Positions 54,465 to 63,151 of a stretch of DNA of 64,000 bases are shown here, piece after piece. Numbering within the stretch: position 1 is the stretch's first letter; every line of letters starts with the position of its first letter. Below the pieces are notes generated by a model. It worked only from the letters and a program-made list of their open reading frames with translations. It had not been told where the DNA came from and did not search any database. Position numbers and translations under genes: made by a program. Origin of the DNA: Methylorubrum rhodesianum (GTDB lineage: Bacteria > Pseudomonadota > Alphaproteobacteria > Rhizobiales > Beijerinckiaceae); the NCBI RefSeq assembly GCF_014199985.1, contig NZ_JACHOS010000020.1:46347-110346 (forward strand). Direction: 5' to 3'.

Positions 54465-55643
54465 TCAGTTCTTCGGCACCTTGTCCTTGCCCTTGCCGGG
54501 ATTGGAGGTGTTCACGAGCTCCGGCGCGGATTGCGCCGACAGCGTCTGCTTCTGCGCCGACAGCGTCTGCTTCTGCGCCGCGGTGTCGATACGGCGCCCG
54601 CGCGTGAACGGCTCAAGCGTCACCGATCCGCCGGTCTCCAGCGCCTTCAGGATGCCCTCGATCACCCGCAGGTCGGCGTAGCCCTCCTCGGCGTCGGGCT
54701 CGGGATCGGTTCCGTTGAGGATGCAATCCGAAAAATACTTCAGCTCGCCGCCGAAATGATCGGTGTTCTTGAAGCTCTCGTGGGTCTTCTTCTCGCCGAG
54801 CGTCACCGTGCGCTCCAGCGGCTTGCCGTACATGTAGGCCGGATTCACCTCGACGCTGCCCTCGGTGCCGACCACGGCGTAGGTGTCGAGCACGTTTCCG
54901 TAATAGGACAGCACGAACTGCGCGAGGCGGTTCTTCGGGAAGCGCAGGGTGACGGCGACCGTGTCGTCGAAATCACCGAGCCCGGCCTCGGGATGACGCA
55001 CGCCGACGGCCGAGACCACCTCGGTCGGCTCGTCGCCGAACAGGTAGCGCACGGCGTTGATCGGGTAGGGCCCCATGTCGAAGATCGGACCGGCCTCGAC
55101 GCCGCTCTTCGCCCGGTGGTTCTCGGGCGAGACCATCTGCGTGAAGGTCGAGGAGAAGGTCAGGATCTCGCCGAGCTGGCCTGAGCGGATCAGGTCGATG
55201 GTGGCGAGCGTCGCCGGCTCGAAATGCAGCCGGTAGGCGACCATCAGTTTGGCCGAGGATTCCGCCTGAGCCGCCATGATCGCCCGGCATTTCTCGCCCG
55301 AGATCTCCAGCGGCTTCTCCACCAGCACGTGGATGCCGGCTCCCAGCGCCGGGATCGCGAACTCGGCGTGGCGCCAGTTCGGCGTGGCAAGATAGATCGC
55401 GTCGATGGTGCCCGAGGCCAGCAACTCGCCGAACTGCGCGTAGCCGTAGGTGTCGGTGACGCCGTATCGCTCGCCGACCCGGCGCGCTTTCTCGGGATCG
55501 CCGGTGACGAAAGCCGTGACCTCGGAATTGCCGGTATGCGCCACGCCCGGAAGCATCGCCTCCTGCGAGATGTCGCCGAGCGCCACGACGGCGTAGCGGA
55601 CCTTCTTGCCCGAGGTCAGGCCGAGGGCGGACAGGACGCTCAT
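54465..55643 (-). CDS. Gfo/Idh/MocA-family oxidoreductase
   Basis: The 392-residue NAD(P)-dependent enzyme has the family fold: VRYAVVALGDISQEAMLPGV as the dinucleotide-binding start, AIYLATPNWRHAEFAIPAL, the motif HVLVEKPLEISGEKC with the conserved E-K-P, and a C-terminal alpha/beta domain including PIFDMGPYPINAVRYLFG. Members act on sugars, inositol or related carbonyls; the substrate is not identifiable. ATG 55643 (MSVLSALGLTSGKKV) is the start. The C-terminal tail carries a duplicated QKQTLSA segment from a 21-bp repeat. It is monocistronic. Confidence 0.9.
   Translation of the reverse strand: MSVLSALGLTSGKKVRYAVVALGDISQEAMLPGVAHTGNSEVTAFVTGDPEKARRVGERYGVTDTYGYAQFGELLASGTIDAIYLATPNWRHAEFAIPALGAGIHVLVEKPLEISGEKCRAIMAAQAESSAKLMVAYRLHFEPATLATIDLIRSGQLGEILTFSSTFTQMVSPENHRAKSGVEAGPIFDMGPYPINAVRYLFGDEPTEVVSAVGVRHPEAGLGDFDDTVAVTLRFPKNRLAQFVLSYYGNVLDTYAVVGTEGSVEVNPAYMYGKPLERTVTLGEKKTHESFKNTDHFGGELKYFSDCILNGTDPEPDAEEGYADLRVIEGILKALETGGSVTLEPFTRGRRIDTAAQKQTLSAQKQTLSAQSAPELVNTSNPGKGKDKVPKN
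54532..54573. repeat. 21-bp direct repeat within the oxidoreductase gene
   Basis: Two exact adjacent copies of a unit beginning TGCGCCGACAGCGTCTGCTT lie at 54532-54552 and 54553-54573, with a partial third. It adds seven residues (QKQTLSA) per copy to the C-terminal tail, so length may vary between strains. Confidence 0.9.
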
Positions 55644-55784
55644 GGAGGATCTCCTGGGAAACGGCTCGAAAACAGCTCGGGGGAGAGCAGCTCGGAAAAC
55701 GACGCGCGATCGGCCCGGATCGCTGTCTCGACCCGGGCCGCCGGCGGGAGGGGTGAGCGGGCGTAAGGAGAGGGGGCGACGCGG

Positions 55785-56279
55785 TCAGGCCGCGGCGCGC
55801 TCGACGCTTTCGGCGAGGCGGCTGGCGACTTCGTCGCTCTTGTAGATCTCGGAGACGGCGCTCTTGAGCCGGTTCTCCTGATCGGACTTGCCCAGGGCCT
55901 TGGCGTAGGCGGCGGCCGAGCCGAAGCCGGCGAGCCCGTAATGCGACATCCGCTGATACTGGGCGATGATCTGCACGTCGCGCAGGCGGCCGTCGCTCGG
56001 CGCCTCCTTGAGGCCGTGCTTGAGCGCCTCGGCGACGAGACCCTCCATGCCCTTGCAGTGCTCCGGTGAGGTCTGGCCGCCATGCTCCTCGATGAGGGAC
56101 TTCAGGGTCTCGGTGTGCTTGGTGATGCCGCCGACGGAATCCTGAAGCATCTGCTTCAGCTTCGGGTCGCTCGCGCCCTCGCTCAATTGCCGCACGGCGC
56201 GGGCCATCTGGTCGTTGGCCGACCAGAGGTCCTTCATCTCGTCGAGGTAGACGTCCTTGAGGCTGTCGGGTGCCGACAT
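55785..56279 (-). CDS. Ferritin-like DUF892 (YciE/YciF) protein
   Basis: The 164-residue helical protein starts at ATG 56279 (MSAPDSLKDVYLDEMKDLWS). It has the DUF892 four-helix layout, with AIIAQYQRMSHYGLAGFGSA-like Tyr and His residues (seen as IIAQYQRMSHYGLAGF) and ESVERAAA at the end. Glu and His positions resemble a di-iron or di-manganese site. Such proteins are induced by stress and desiccation in many alphaproteobacteria, but their chemistry is uncertain. A long antisense-like frame upstream was ignored. Confidence 0.92.
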   Translation of the reverse strand: MSAPDSLKDVYLDEMKDLWSANDQMARAVRQLSEGASDPKLKQMLQDSVGGITKHTETLKSLIEEHGGQTSPEHCKGMEGLVAEALKHGLKEAPSDGRLRDVQIIAQYQRMSHYGLAGFGSAAAYAKALGKSDQENRLKSAVSEIYKSDEVASRLAESVERAAA

Positions 56280-56465
56280 GGGGATTCCTCGGGAAGATCG
56301 GGTGGGTTGCGGGTTGCCCGGGAAACCGGGGCCGGCGGGCCCTGTTCCGCCGCACGGGACCATCAGCCGCGGTTCATCAAGCGTGGCGCAGGGAGACGCG
56401 CGGCGCTGGCCGGAACCGCATCCGGTCCGTCCGGCGCCCCTCTTCGGCCTTCCCGGAGCCCGTCC

Positions 56466-57626
56466 GTGCCGCCCGTTTCCCCGACCCAGCCTGTTCTTGA
56501 CACCGTCATCGCCATCCCCGTGCGCAACGAGGCCGAGCGGATCGCCCGCTGCCTGAAGGCGATCGATGGACAGGCCGGCCTCCCGCCGGGCCGCCTCGGG
56601 CTCGTGCTGTTCCTCAACAACTGCACCGATGGCACCGAGCGGATCGTGGCCGATCTGGTGCCGCAGATGTCGGTCCCGGTCCGGGTGATCGAGCGTGTCC
56701 ATGCCGGAGCCCATGCGGGCTGGGCCCGCCGCGCGGCGATGGACGCGGCGGTCGCGTGGCTCGAGGAGGAGGGAACGGCCGAGGCGGCGACCCTCCTGAC
56801 GACGGATGCCGACAGCATCGTGCCGCCGGACTGGGTCGCGGCCAACCTCGCCGCGCTGGGGGCGGGGGCCGATGCGGTCGCCGGGCGGGTCGAGCTGATC
56901 CCGGAGGAGGCGGCCCTGCTGCCGCCCTCGCTGCCGGCCCGCGGCCGCCTGGAGGACGCCTACGACGCCCTCATCACCGAGCTGGAGGCGCGCATCGACC
57001 CCGATCCGCACGATCCCTGGCCCTGCCATCGCACCACTATCGGCGCCTCGCTCGCCGTGCGGTTGCCGGCCTATCGCGACGTCGGCGGCATGCCGGAGAT
57101 CCCGCTCGGCGAGGACGGTGCCTTCGTCGGCGCCCTGCTGGAGCGGGGCTTTCGCGTGCGCCACGACCGGGCGGTTATAGTGCTGATCTCGGCCCGCCTC
57201 ACCGGCCGCGCGGCCGGCGGCGTCGCCGACACGATCCGCTCCCGCTGCGAGGAGCCGGACGCCCTCTGCGACGCGCGGATGGAGGCGGTGCCCCGCGCGC
57301 TCCACCGCTACGCCTGGCGGGCGCGACTGCGCCGGCTCTACAACGAGGGCCGGCTCGCCCACGATCTCGGCTGGGCGCGCCGGCTCGGCATCCCCGAGAC
57401 GGAAGCCCGCCGCATCGCCGCCCTGCCGCGGGTCGGCGAGATCGTCGCGGCGGTCGATCGCGCCAGCCCGCGCCTCGTCTACCGCCCGCTGATGCCGAAG
57501 CAATTGCCGGGGCAGATCCGGCTCGCCCGCCTCGTCCTGCCGCTGCTGCGCGCGGCCTTGCGCCTGCGCCGGCCGGCACCTGCGACCTCTCTGCCGGTGG
57601 CGCCGACGGCCACCGCCGACGCGTGA
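56466..57626 (+). CDS. Family-2 glycosyltransferase
   Basis: The 386-residue protein starts at GTG 56466. The GT-A domain covers residues about 10-240: TVIAIPVRNEAERIARCLKA, the D-x-D-like LLTTDADSIVPPDWVAANL, and GEDGAFVGALLERGFRVRHD. The C-terminal part is Arg/Ala-rich and helical with no recognised motif. There is no clear membrane segment. It is probably a soluble or peripheral sugar transferase; donor and acceptor are not known. A dispersed repeat follows directly, then lipB on the opposite strand. Confidence 0.85.
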   Translation: MPPVSPTQPVLDTVIAIPVRNEAERIARCLKAIDGQAGLPPGRLGLVLFLNNCTDGTERIVADLVPQMSVPVRVIERVHAGAHAGWARRAAMDAAVAWLEEEGTAEAATLLTTDADSIVPPDWVAANLAALGAGADAVAGRVELIPEEAALLPPSLPARGRLEDAYDALITELEARIDPDPHDPWPCHRTTIGASLAVRLPAYRDVGGMPEIPLGEDGAFVGALLERGFRVRHDRAVIVLISARLTGRAAGGVADTIRSRCEEPDALCDARMEAVPRALHRYAWRARLRRLYNEGRLAHDLGWARRLGIPETEARRIAALPRVGEIVAAVDRASPRLVYRPLMPKQLPGQIRLARLVLPLLRAALRLRRPAPATSLPVAPTATADA

Positions 57627-57632
57627 AGTCCC

Positions 57633-57740
57633 GGGTATCCAAAGGGGTCAGCCCTTTGGCGGGGTCTCGGGGCAGCGCCCTGATGTCGTCCCAGGGCTCC
57701 GCCCTGGACCTGCGAAAGGGCCCACCTCTCGAAACCCCTG
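57633..57740. repeat. Dispersed hairpin repeat between glycosyltransferase and lipB
   Basis: It contains two stems: CCAAAGGG/CCCTTTGG (57639-57659) and CCAGGGC/GCCCTGG (57691-57707), in a 108-base unit that ends just before the lipB stop. The pattern (CCAAAGGG...TTTGGCGGGGTC...GGCAGCGCCCTG) is the kind of intergenic repeat found in many copies in Methylobacterium. Confidence 0.6.
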
Positions 57741-57743
57741 ATT

Positions 57744-58412
57744 TCAGGCCTCGTCGCGCGTCGGCCCGAAGATTGGTTCGAAGGCGGCGCGCAGCGCCAT
57801 GTCCACCTCGGGCAGGCTGACGATGCGGCCGAGATCGGCCAGGCTCGTGACCCCGTGCTCGCGCACGCCGCAGGGCACGATGCCGGAGAAGTGCGAGAGA
57901 TCCGGCTCGACGTTGAGGCTGATGCCGTGCAGGCTCACCCAGCGCCGCACGCGGATGCCGATCGCCGCGATCTTGTCCTCGACGCAGACACCGTTCACCT
58001 CGCCCTTCTCCGGCCGGCGCACCCAGACCCCGACCCGATCCTCGCGGCGCTCGGCCCGGACGTTGTAGGCGTCGAGCGTCGCGATCAGCCACGCCTCCAG
58101 GCTCGCCACGTAGGCCCGCAGATCGGGCTTCCGCCGGTTGAGGTCGAGCATCACGTAGGCGATGCGCTGGCCCGGCCCGTGATAGGTGTACTGCCCACCC
58201 CGCCCCGTGCGGTGGACGGGGAAGCGCTCGGGCTCGACGAGGTCGGCGCTCTTGGCCGAGGTGCCCGCCGTGTAGAGCGGCGGATGCTCCAGGAGCCAGA
58301 CCAGTTCGTCGGCCTCGCCCCGGGCGATGGCGGCCGCGCGGGCCTCCATCTCGGCCTCCGCCGCCTCGTAGCCGACGAGGGCGTCGCTCACGCGCCAGGC
58401 CACCGGCGGCAT
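57744..58412 (-). CDS. lipB: Octanoyl-[acyl-carrier-protein]:protein transferase LipB
   Basis: LipB moves octanoate from acyl carrier protein to lipoyl domains of 2-oxo acid dehydrogenases, the first step of lipoic acid assembly. Key motifs are RTGRGGQYTYHGPGQRIAYV, the catalytic Lys in CVEDKIAAIGI and Cys in FSGIVPCGVREHGV. From ATG 58412 (MPPVAWRVSDALVG) the protein is 222 residues. A TTG at 58487 with AGGGTGA just upstream would add 25 residues (VNNSFTTPASRLSIAP) and is a serious alternative, since the ATG has no ribosome site. It is divergent from fliN. Confidence 0.93.
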   Translation of the reverse strand: MPPVAWRVSDALVGYEAAEAEMEARAAAIARGEADELVWLLEHPPLYTAGTSAKSADLVEPERFPVHRTGRGGQYTYHGPGQRIAYVMLDLNRRKPDLRAYVASLEAWLIATLDAYNVRAERREDRVGVWVRRPEKGEVNGVCVEDKIAAIGIRVRRWVSLHGISLNVEPDLSHFSGIVPCGVREHGVTSLADLGRIVSLPEVDMALRAAFEPIFGPTRDEA

Positions 58413-58544
58413 GCCTTCGCGCGGCAGGAATGTCGCGGGTGCGATCGAAAGCCGGGAAGCGGGTGTCGTGAAGGAATTGTTTACCAAGACTTCACCCTTG
58501 CATGCGGAAGGTTTTCCGAGCGTTGAGACAGGGAGCATCCGCGC

Positions 58545-58850
58545 GTGGCGGTCCTGGACGAATTGCAGGTCGATCTCAAGGTCGTGCTGGGGCGCAGCCA
58601 CATGCCGCTGCACATGCTGCTGCGCATGGGCCGCGGCGCGGTGATCGAGCTGGAAGCCACCGAGACCGACATGGTCGAAATCCTCGCCAACGACCACCCG
58701 ATCGCCCGCGGGCAGATCGTGGTGACCGGCAACCGCATCTCCGTGGAGGTGACCGAGCTGATCCGCAAGGCCGAGGTGGTGCGCACCCCCGGCGTGACGA
58801 TCGGCGAGGGCGCCGTGCCGATCCTCGACGACACGGATGCGGGGCTCTGA
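58545..58850 (+). CDS. fliN: Flagellar motor switch protein FliN-like
   Basis: The 101-residue protein is one SpoA domain, as in FliN of the flagellar C-ring. The sequence DLKVVLGRSHMPLHMLLRMG, then RGAVIELEATETDMVEIL, IARGQIVVTGNRISVEVTEL fits. It starts at GTG 58545. FliN is normally encoded within a large flagellar cluster with fliM; here it is alone between lipB and a tRNA gene. It may be a functional flagellar protein in an organism whose flagellar genes are scattered, or a specialised switch-like paralogue. Confidence 0.88.
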   Translation: MAVLDELQVDLKVVLGRSHMPLHMLLRMGRGAVIELEATETDMVEILANDHPIARGQIVVTGNRISVEVTELIRKAEVVRTPGVTIGEGAVPILDDTDAGL

Positions 58851-58976
58851 CGCGTTTTCCGAGGCGGCAAAATGCAGAGAAGCGAATCCGGCGCTTGTGC
58901 CCGCCCCGGGCTTCTGTTATCCGCTGCGCCGCCCACACAAGACACCGACCGCTGACGAAGCGGCACGGCGGCAAGG

Positions 58977-59061
58977 GCGGCCATGGCGGAATTGGTAGAC
59001 GCGCTAGCTTGAGGTGCTAGTCCCGCGAGGGGTGGAGGTTCGAGTCCTCTTGGCCGCACCA
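58977..59061 (+). tRNA. tRNA-Leu (anticodon GAG)
   Basis: The 7-bp acceptor stem GCGGCCA/TGGCCGC, the D-loop AATTGGTAGAC, the anticodon loop CTTGAGGT with GAG, a long variable arm (typical of Leu) and the T-loop GGTTCGAGTCC are all visible, with CCA encoded. An integrase gene starts 81 bases downstream, and this tRNA is the likely integration target. Confidence 0.95.
59028..59061 (+). other. Probable left attachment site (attL) at tRNA-Leu 3' end
   Basis: The 3' end of the tRNA gene abuts the integrase gene and the drop in GC content. Integrases of this type recombine at tRNA 3' ends and restore the gene. The matching direct repeat (attR) is outside the window, so the exact core is unknown. 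Confidence 0.55.
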
Positions 59062-59142
59062 AACTCTTTCCTAACGATTGGAAGGGGTTAGGGCGAAAAT
59101 CAGAGTAAGGATGACCGCACTCTCACACAGCGGTCTCACACA

Positions 59143-60468
59143 TTGCCTCTCAGAGTAGCCCGACCGTGGAAGGACCCTAAGACAGGGGTTTTTCATCTAC
59201 GGCAACGAACTCCCCGTGACATTCTCCCGAGCTTAAGGGGACAGTCCGTGACGCTGCCGGTGGGTGGCTTGCGGATATCGGTCACCGTTGGCCCCATCGT
59301 TCAGGTGTCACTGCGGACGAAAGAGCCGAGCCAAGCGCGTATCTGGCATTCGGTGGCTGATGGGGCGTTGAAGCTTATCTGGCAGGCTCGCAGAAATGGT
59401 TCGGACCTCAGCATCCCGGCCGACACTCCGGCGAAGGTTGAGGAAGCGATCATTCAGCTTCCTCCGGCCGCAGAGACACGTCTCGAACATCACCCCCCGG
59501 AACTGGCTCCCGCAGGGAATGAGTCGAATGCAGGGACTGTGACTGCCGGCGCCATGTTCGAACGATGGGCCGCCTTCAGCGAGGACAAGAAGGCCCCGAA
59601 CACCATCAAGCGGTATCGGGGGAGCTTCCGCTCATTCGAAGCCTTCACAAAGGGTCGTGACGTGCGAACGCTGACCGCCGACGACCTGTATGCGTGGGCT
59701 GAACATCGGCGTGACGTAGAGGGAGTGACGGCCCGCGCAATCAACAAGAACGATATGGTCGCAGTTGGGTCCGTCATGGGTTGGGCCGCCAGCCGGCAGG
59801 GCAAGAAACTCCTGTCGGACAACCCGGTCCGTGGCGTCCGCTTGGATGAACCTAGGCGGGTCGTGGAGCGAGAGAGGACGTTTCGAGAGCAGGAAGTCGC
59901 TGCGATCCTTTCGGCAGCCTCAGCGGTCAAGCCTGACGAAGAGAACCCTACCTTCGCTGCGGCCCGGCGATGGTGCCCTTGGCTGGCAGCATACTCAGGT
60001 GCTCGAATTGCGGAACTGACGCATCTGGAGAAGCGCGACATACGAACCGAAGCCGGCATTGTCGTCATGGACCTACGGGTCACTAAGACCGGGGAGCCGC
60101 GAACGGTGCCGCTTCACGCCCACCTGATCGAACTCGGCCTTTTGGCGTTCGTAGAAGCCTCTGCGCCCGGCCCCTTATTCTATGACCCCAAGCGACACGG
60201 CAAGGCGTCCTCAACTTCTCCTGCGGAACTGAGAGGGCACAAGGTTGGTAAGTGGGTTCGGGAAACTGTGAATCTCGATCCTGGCGTCGATCCCAATCAC
60301 GGCTGGCGTCATACATTCAAGACAAGGGCACTTGGCGCGGGGATAGAAGAACGGTTGCGCGACGCTATCACCGGTCATCGTGTTGCATCAGTTGGACGAC
60401 GATACGAAACACCATCCTTACTAATGCTGAGCCGTGCGATGGAGCGGTTTCCTCACTACAATGTCTAG
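59143..60468 (+). CDS. Tyrosine recombinase/integrase
   Basis: This 441-residue integrase recombines the island with the tRNA-Leu gene. An N-terminal SAM-like, DNA-binding region precedes the catalytic domain. Catalytic residues are visible: R288 in YSGARIAELTHL, H386-x-x-R389 in HGWRHTFKTRA, H412 in ITGHRVAS and the nucleophile Y421 in GRRYETPS. The N-terminal domain (PRDILPSLRGQSVTLPVGG) is of the type seen in site-specific recombinases of rhizobial islands. TTG 59143 gives the longest protein and has no obvious ribosome site, so the start is uncertain. Base composition is lower in GC than neighbouring chromosomal genes. Confidence 0.95.
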   Translation: MPLRVARPWKDPKTGVFHLRQRTPRDILPSLRGQSVTLPVGGLRISVTVGPIVQVSLRTKEPSQARIWHSVADGALKLIWQARRNGSDLSIPADTPAKVEEAIIQLPPAAETRLEHHPPELAPAGNESNAGTVTAGAMFERWAAFSEDKKAPNTIKRYRGSFRSFEAFTKGRDVRTLTADDLYAWAEHRRDVEGVTARAINKNDMVAVGSVMGWAASRQGKKLLSDNPVRGVRLDEPRRVVERERTFREQEVAAILSAASAVKPDEENPTFAAARRWCPWLAAYSGARIAELTHLEKRDIRTEAGIVVMDLRVTKTGEPRTVPLHAHLIELGLLAFVEASAPGPLFYDPKRHGKASSTSPAELRGHKVGKWVRETVNLDPGVDPNHGWRHTFKTRALGAGIEERLRDAITGHRVASVGRRYETPSLLMLSRAMERFPHYNV

Positions 60469-60957
60469 CATAGTGTTCAGCCAAAGCTCGATTCTAACCT
60501 CTCCGAGGTGCGGCAACTCTAGGTCAATACAACTCTAGAATCGCATACGTCGAGCGGGGCCAGATCAATGATTTTCCGATCCAGGGCCTTCAAAATAGTA
60601 TAGTCACGGCGCGTTCCGGCCCAATCGGCTGATGTGTCCGCATCAGTTTGTCTATGATAGTTAGCAATCGGAACGAGATGGCTGGAAATTTCTCCGAAGA
60701 TGTGGCCGTGGATTAGCATAACACGTTGAGTGCTACATCTCTAGCGACATCGACGAAGATAAATCTCAATGCATAGACTTCATTAACATAGACAATTCGC
60801 GGCAGCTTGATCATTATAAGGTGGTCGCCGCAGAAATCACTGTCGAGACACTCTTACACGATCACCTATCAAGGTATTTCAACTCCGGCCGAGGAAAGGC
60901 GGCGGGCAGATTGATTGCGCTTGTGACGACGTGATCAATGATTATCAGGAGATATGA
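60469..60957. other. Low-GC gap in the island between integrase and primase genes
   Basis: These 489 bases hold no intact gene. They contain the decayed frames described at 60678-60933 and, near the end, the AGGAG ribosome site of the primase gene (60947-60951). The minus-strand frame at 60519-60719 has no ribosome site and no homology. Confidence 0.6.
60678..60933 (+). pseudogene. Decayed small gene, frameshifted or interrupted
   Basis: ATG 60678 opens MAGNFSEDVAVD and stops. In another frame a stretch of 70 codons from 60722 to the stop at 60931-60933 has a protein-like composition (HVECYISSDIDEDKSQCIDF, then INIDNSRQLDHYKVVAAEIT and later LLHDHLSRYFNSGRGKAAG) but no start codon. A frameshift near 60720 would join them into an 85-residue protein. 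No family was recognised. Either it is a remnant or a programmed event. Confidence 0.35.
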
Positions 60958-63102
60958 TTGAATACGATTACACCTATGACCTACATTGAGAGCGGCTATG
61001 ATATTACCGTACTCAGGTCGATGACGAAGAAGCCGTTGCTGAGTAACTGGACAGGCATCAGGCTAACGATCGAAGAAATCGAAACCTATGGAACATTCCC
61101 TGAGCACTACAACATCGGAATTAAACTCGGTTCAGCATCGCGCGGGATTGTTGATATTGATCTCGACTGTGATGCTGCGGTGTCTCTTGGAAGAAGGTTG
61201 CTGAACACTGAAACTCGTGTGTTCGGGCGCGATGATAATCCGGCGAGTCACTACCTGTATAGGGTTCCTGATTCTCGTAACACGCTGCGATTCAAGCACC
61301 CTGTTTCTAACGAGGTGATTGTCGAACTCCGAGGCAATAACTGTCAGACGGTCCTGCCTGGATCGATCTACGAAGATGGTTCGCGCGTTCGTTTCGAAGA
61401 TTATTCTCTACCGGAACCCTTCGAAACCGATTGGGAAACCCTGGAGCGCCAGTGCGGGCTTATCGCTGCCGGAGCCGTAATGAGCGAGTTCTGGAATGAA
61501 GGGAGTAGGCACGCTCTGGCACTCGCTCTAGGCGGATGGGCTGCTCATAAGCGCATCGATCAGGGAACTTTCACGCGTCTAATCGAGGCGGTCGCAGAAT
61601 ACGCGAACGATGATGATGTTGCGGATAGAGTTGAATGCGTCCGAGACAGTTACATCGATCTCGCATCTGGTAATAAGGTGGCGTGGAAGGATGATCTCGA
61701 GCGGTTTGTTGATTATAAGATCATGACCGCTATCTCTAAGTGGCTGATGGTAAGCGCGGAGCCTAAAAGTAAATCTGCAACCCAACAGCCGAAGAAGCTC
61801 CCGAGCATTTCGAGCGACCTAAAGAGTGGGCAAGACTTCTGCGACTACATCGGAGATGATCTTATCTTCTGCGACGACGAAGAACGTTTTTATCAGCGGC
61901 AGAATGATGTTTATGAACCCGCGACCCTGGCATCCGTCAAGGGAAGTGTCATGGATTACGTGAAGTCATTCGATGTCGATGTGACCAACTTCGAAGAGGC
62001 CAGAAAACTTAAGGCGGCACAGTCTATTTCTCGGATCAACGCTATTGTTGAGGTATCGAGATCGAGCCTTCGAATCGCATCGTCTGAGTTCAACACCGAT
62101 CCCTTCCTCGTCGGGTGTGGGAATGGCGTGCTCGATCTGCGGGCTGGTAAGCTGGTGAAGCCTTCCTGCATTGTAACTCGGAGACTCGGAACTAACTATA
62201 ATAGTCAGGCCCAATGCCCTTCGTTCATCGAATTCCTGAAACAGGTATTTGATGGGGATAAAGAGAAGGTCGATTTTATCAGAAGGGGAGTTGGGTATAC
62301 GTTGACTGGAAGTGTCGCCGCTCAATGCCTGTTCGTAGCCATCGGATCAGGGGCGAATGGCAAGTCAACGTTCCTTAAGATCATTCAGGAACTGATGGGT
62401 GACTATGGCACTTCTCTCCCATCCAACTCCTTGATGGCATCGAAGTTCGGCAACGATAAGACAGACGATATCGCCTCTCTTGCTGGACGGCGTTTCGTTT
62501 CTGCGAGTGAAGGAGAGATCGGTCAGAAGTTGGCTGTTTCCAAGGTCAAGTTGATGACAGGTGGCGATACGATCCCTTGTCGTCCGCTCTATGGTCAGTA
62601 TTTCAACCTGAAACCAGAGTTCAAAATCTGGTTTGCAACGAATGACCTGCCCGTGATTCAGGGTGGCGACGAAGCAATCTGGCGTCGCATCCACGTAATT
62701 GACTTTCCTGTTAGCTTCAATGAAGGGCAGAGAGACAGTGGATTATTCGACAGGTTGAAGCTTGAACTGCCTGGAATCCTCAATTGGGCTTTGCAGGGTG
62801 TTCAAGAGCTTGGCGAGATGAAGAATGGCTTTTTGAATCCGCCTGCGTCTGTTCGCAATGGAACTACTCGATACCGATCCGACAGCGACACCGTAGCTTC
62901 TTTCGTCGAGGTTAGCTGCGATAGAGTCGAAGATGCTATCGAGAGGATGAATGTATTGCACTCGGCTTATAGTCGTTGGTGTGAAGCCAGTGGTCTTGAA
63001 CCTCTGTCATCCAACATGTTCGGCAAGGAACTGATACGTCTCGGTTTTCCTGTTATTAGAAGAAAGGACGGAAATGGACGACTAGGCATCAGATTGAAGT
63101 AA
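60958..63102 (+). CDS. Prim-pol/P4-type helicase replication protein
   Basis: The 714-residue protein combines an N-terminal primase-polymerase domain with a C-terminal superfamily 3 helicase. The primase site includes D66-x-D68 in GIVDIDLDC, and S97-H98 in ASHYLYRV as the nucleotide-binding pair, plus VIVELRGNN. The D5-like region includes FLVGCGNGVLDLRAGKL. The Walker A is GSGANGKSTFL (463-473), and the Walker B region is KIWFATNDLPVIQG with EAIWRRIHVIDFPVSF. It starts at TTG 60958 with AGGAG six bases upstream. Such proteins start replication of P4-like phages and integrative plasmids at nearby origins. Codon use is low-GC. Confidence 0.94.
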   Translation: MNTITPMTYIESGYDITVLRSMTKKPLLSNWTGIRLTIEEIETYGTFPEHYNIGIKLGSASRGIVDIDLDCDAAVSLGRRLLNTETRVFGRDDNPASHYLYRVPDSRNTLRFKHPVSNEVIVELRGNNCQTVLPGSIYEDGSRVRFEDYSLPEPFETDWETLERQCGLIAAGAVMSEFWNEGSRHALALALGGWAAHKRIDQGTFTRLIEAVAEYANDDDVADRVECVRDSYIDLASGNKVAWKDDLERFVDYKIMTAISKWLMVSAEPKSKSATQQPKKLPSISSDLKSGQDFCDYIGDDLIFCDDEERFYQRQNDVYEPATLASVKGSVMDYVKSFDVDVTNFEEARKLKAAQSISRINAIVEVSRSSLRIASSEFNTDPFLVGCGNGVLDLRAGKLVKPSCIVTRRLGTNYNSQAQCPSFIEFLKQVFDGDKEKVDFIRRGVGYTLTGSVAAQCLFVAIGSGANGKSTFLKIIQELMGDYGTSLPSNSLMASKFGNDKTDDIASLAGRRFVSASEGEIGQKLAVSKVKLMTGGDTIPCRPLYGQYFNLKPEFKIWFATNDLPVIQGGDEAIWRRIHVIDFPVSFNEGQRDSGLFDRLKLELPGILNWALQGVQELGEMKNGFLNPPASVRNGTTRYRSDSDTVASFVEVSCDRVEDAIERMNVLHSAYSRWCEASGLEPLSSNMFGKELIRLGFPVIRRKDGNGRLGIRLK

Positions 63103-63106
63103 TAAG

Positions 63107-63126
63107 GTCGGGCCTAACAGCCCGAC
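63107..63126 (+). terminator. Hairpin after the primase-helicase gene
   Basis: GTCGGGC and GCCCGAC are exact complements with a CTAACA loop, four bases after the stop codon. No T-tract follows. Confidence 0.6.
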
Positions 63127-63151
63127 TCTCCCTTCGGTCGAATAACAGGAA

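Noticed and set aside
60519..60719. 66-codon minus-strand frame in the island gap
   Set aside because: No ribosome-binding site and no recognisable domain; the plus strand of this area contains the more protein-like remnant.
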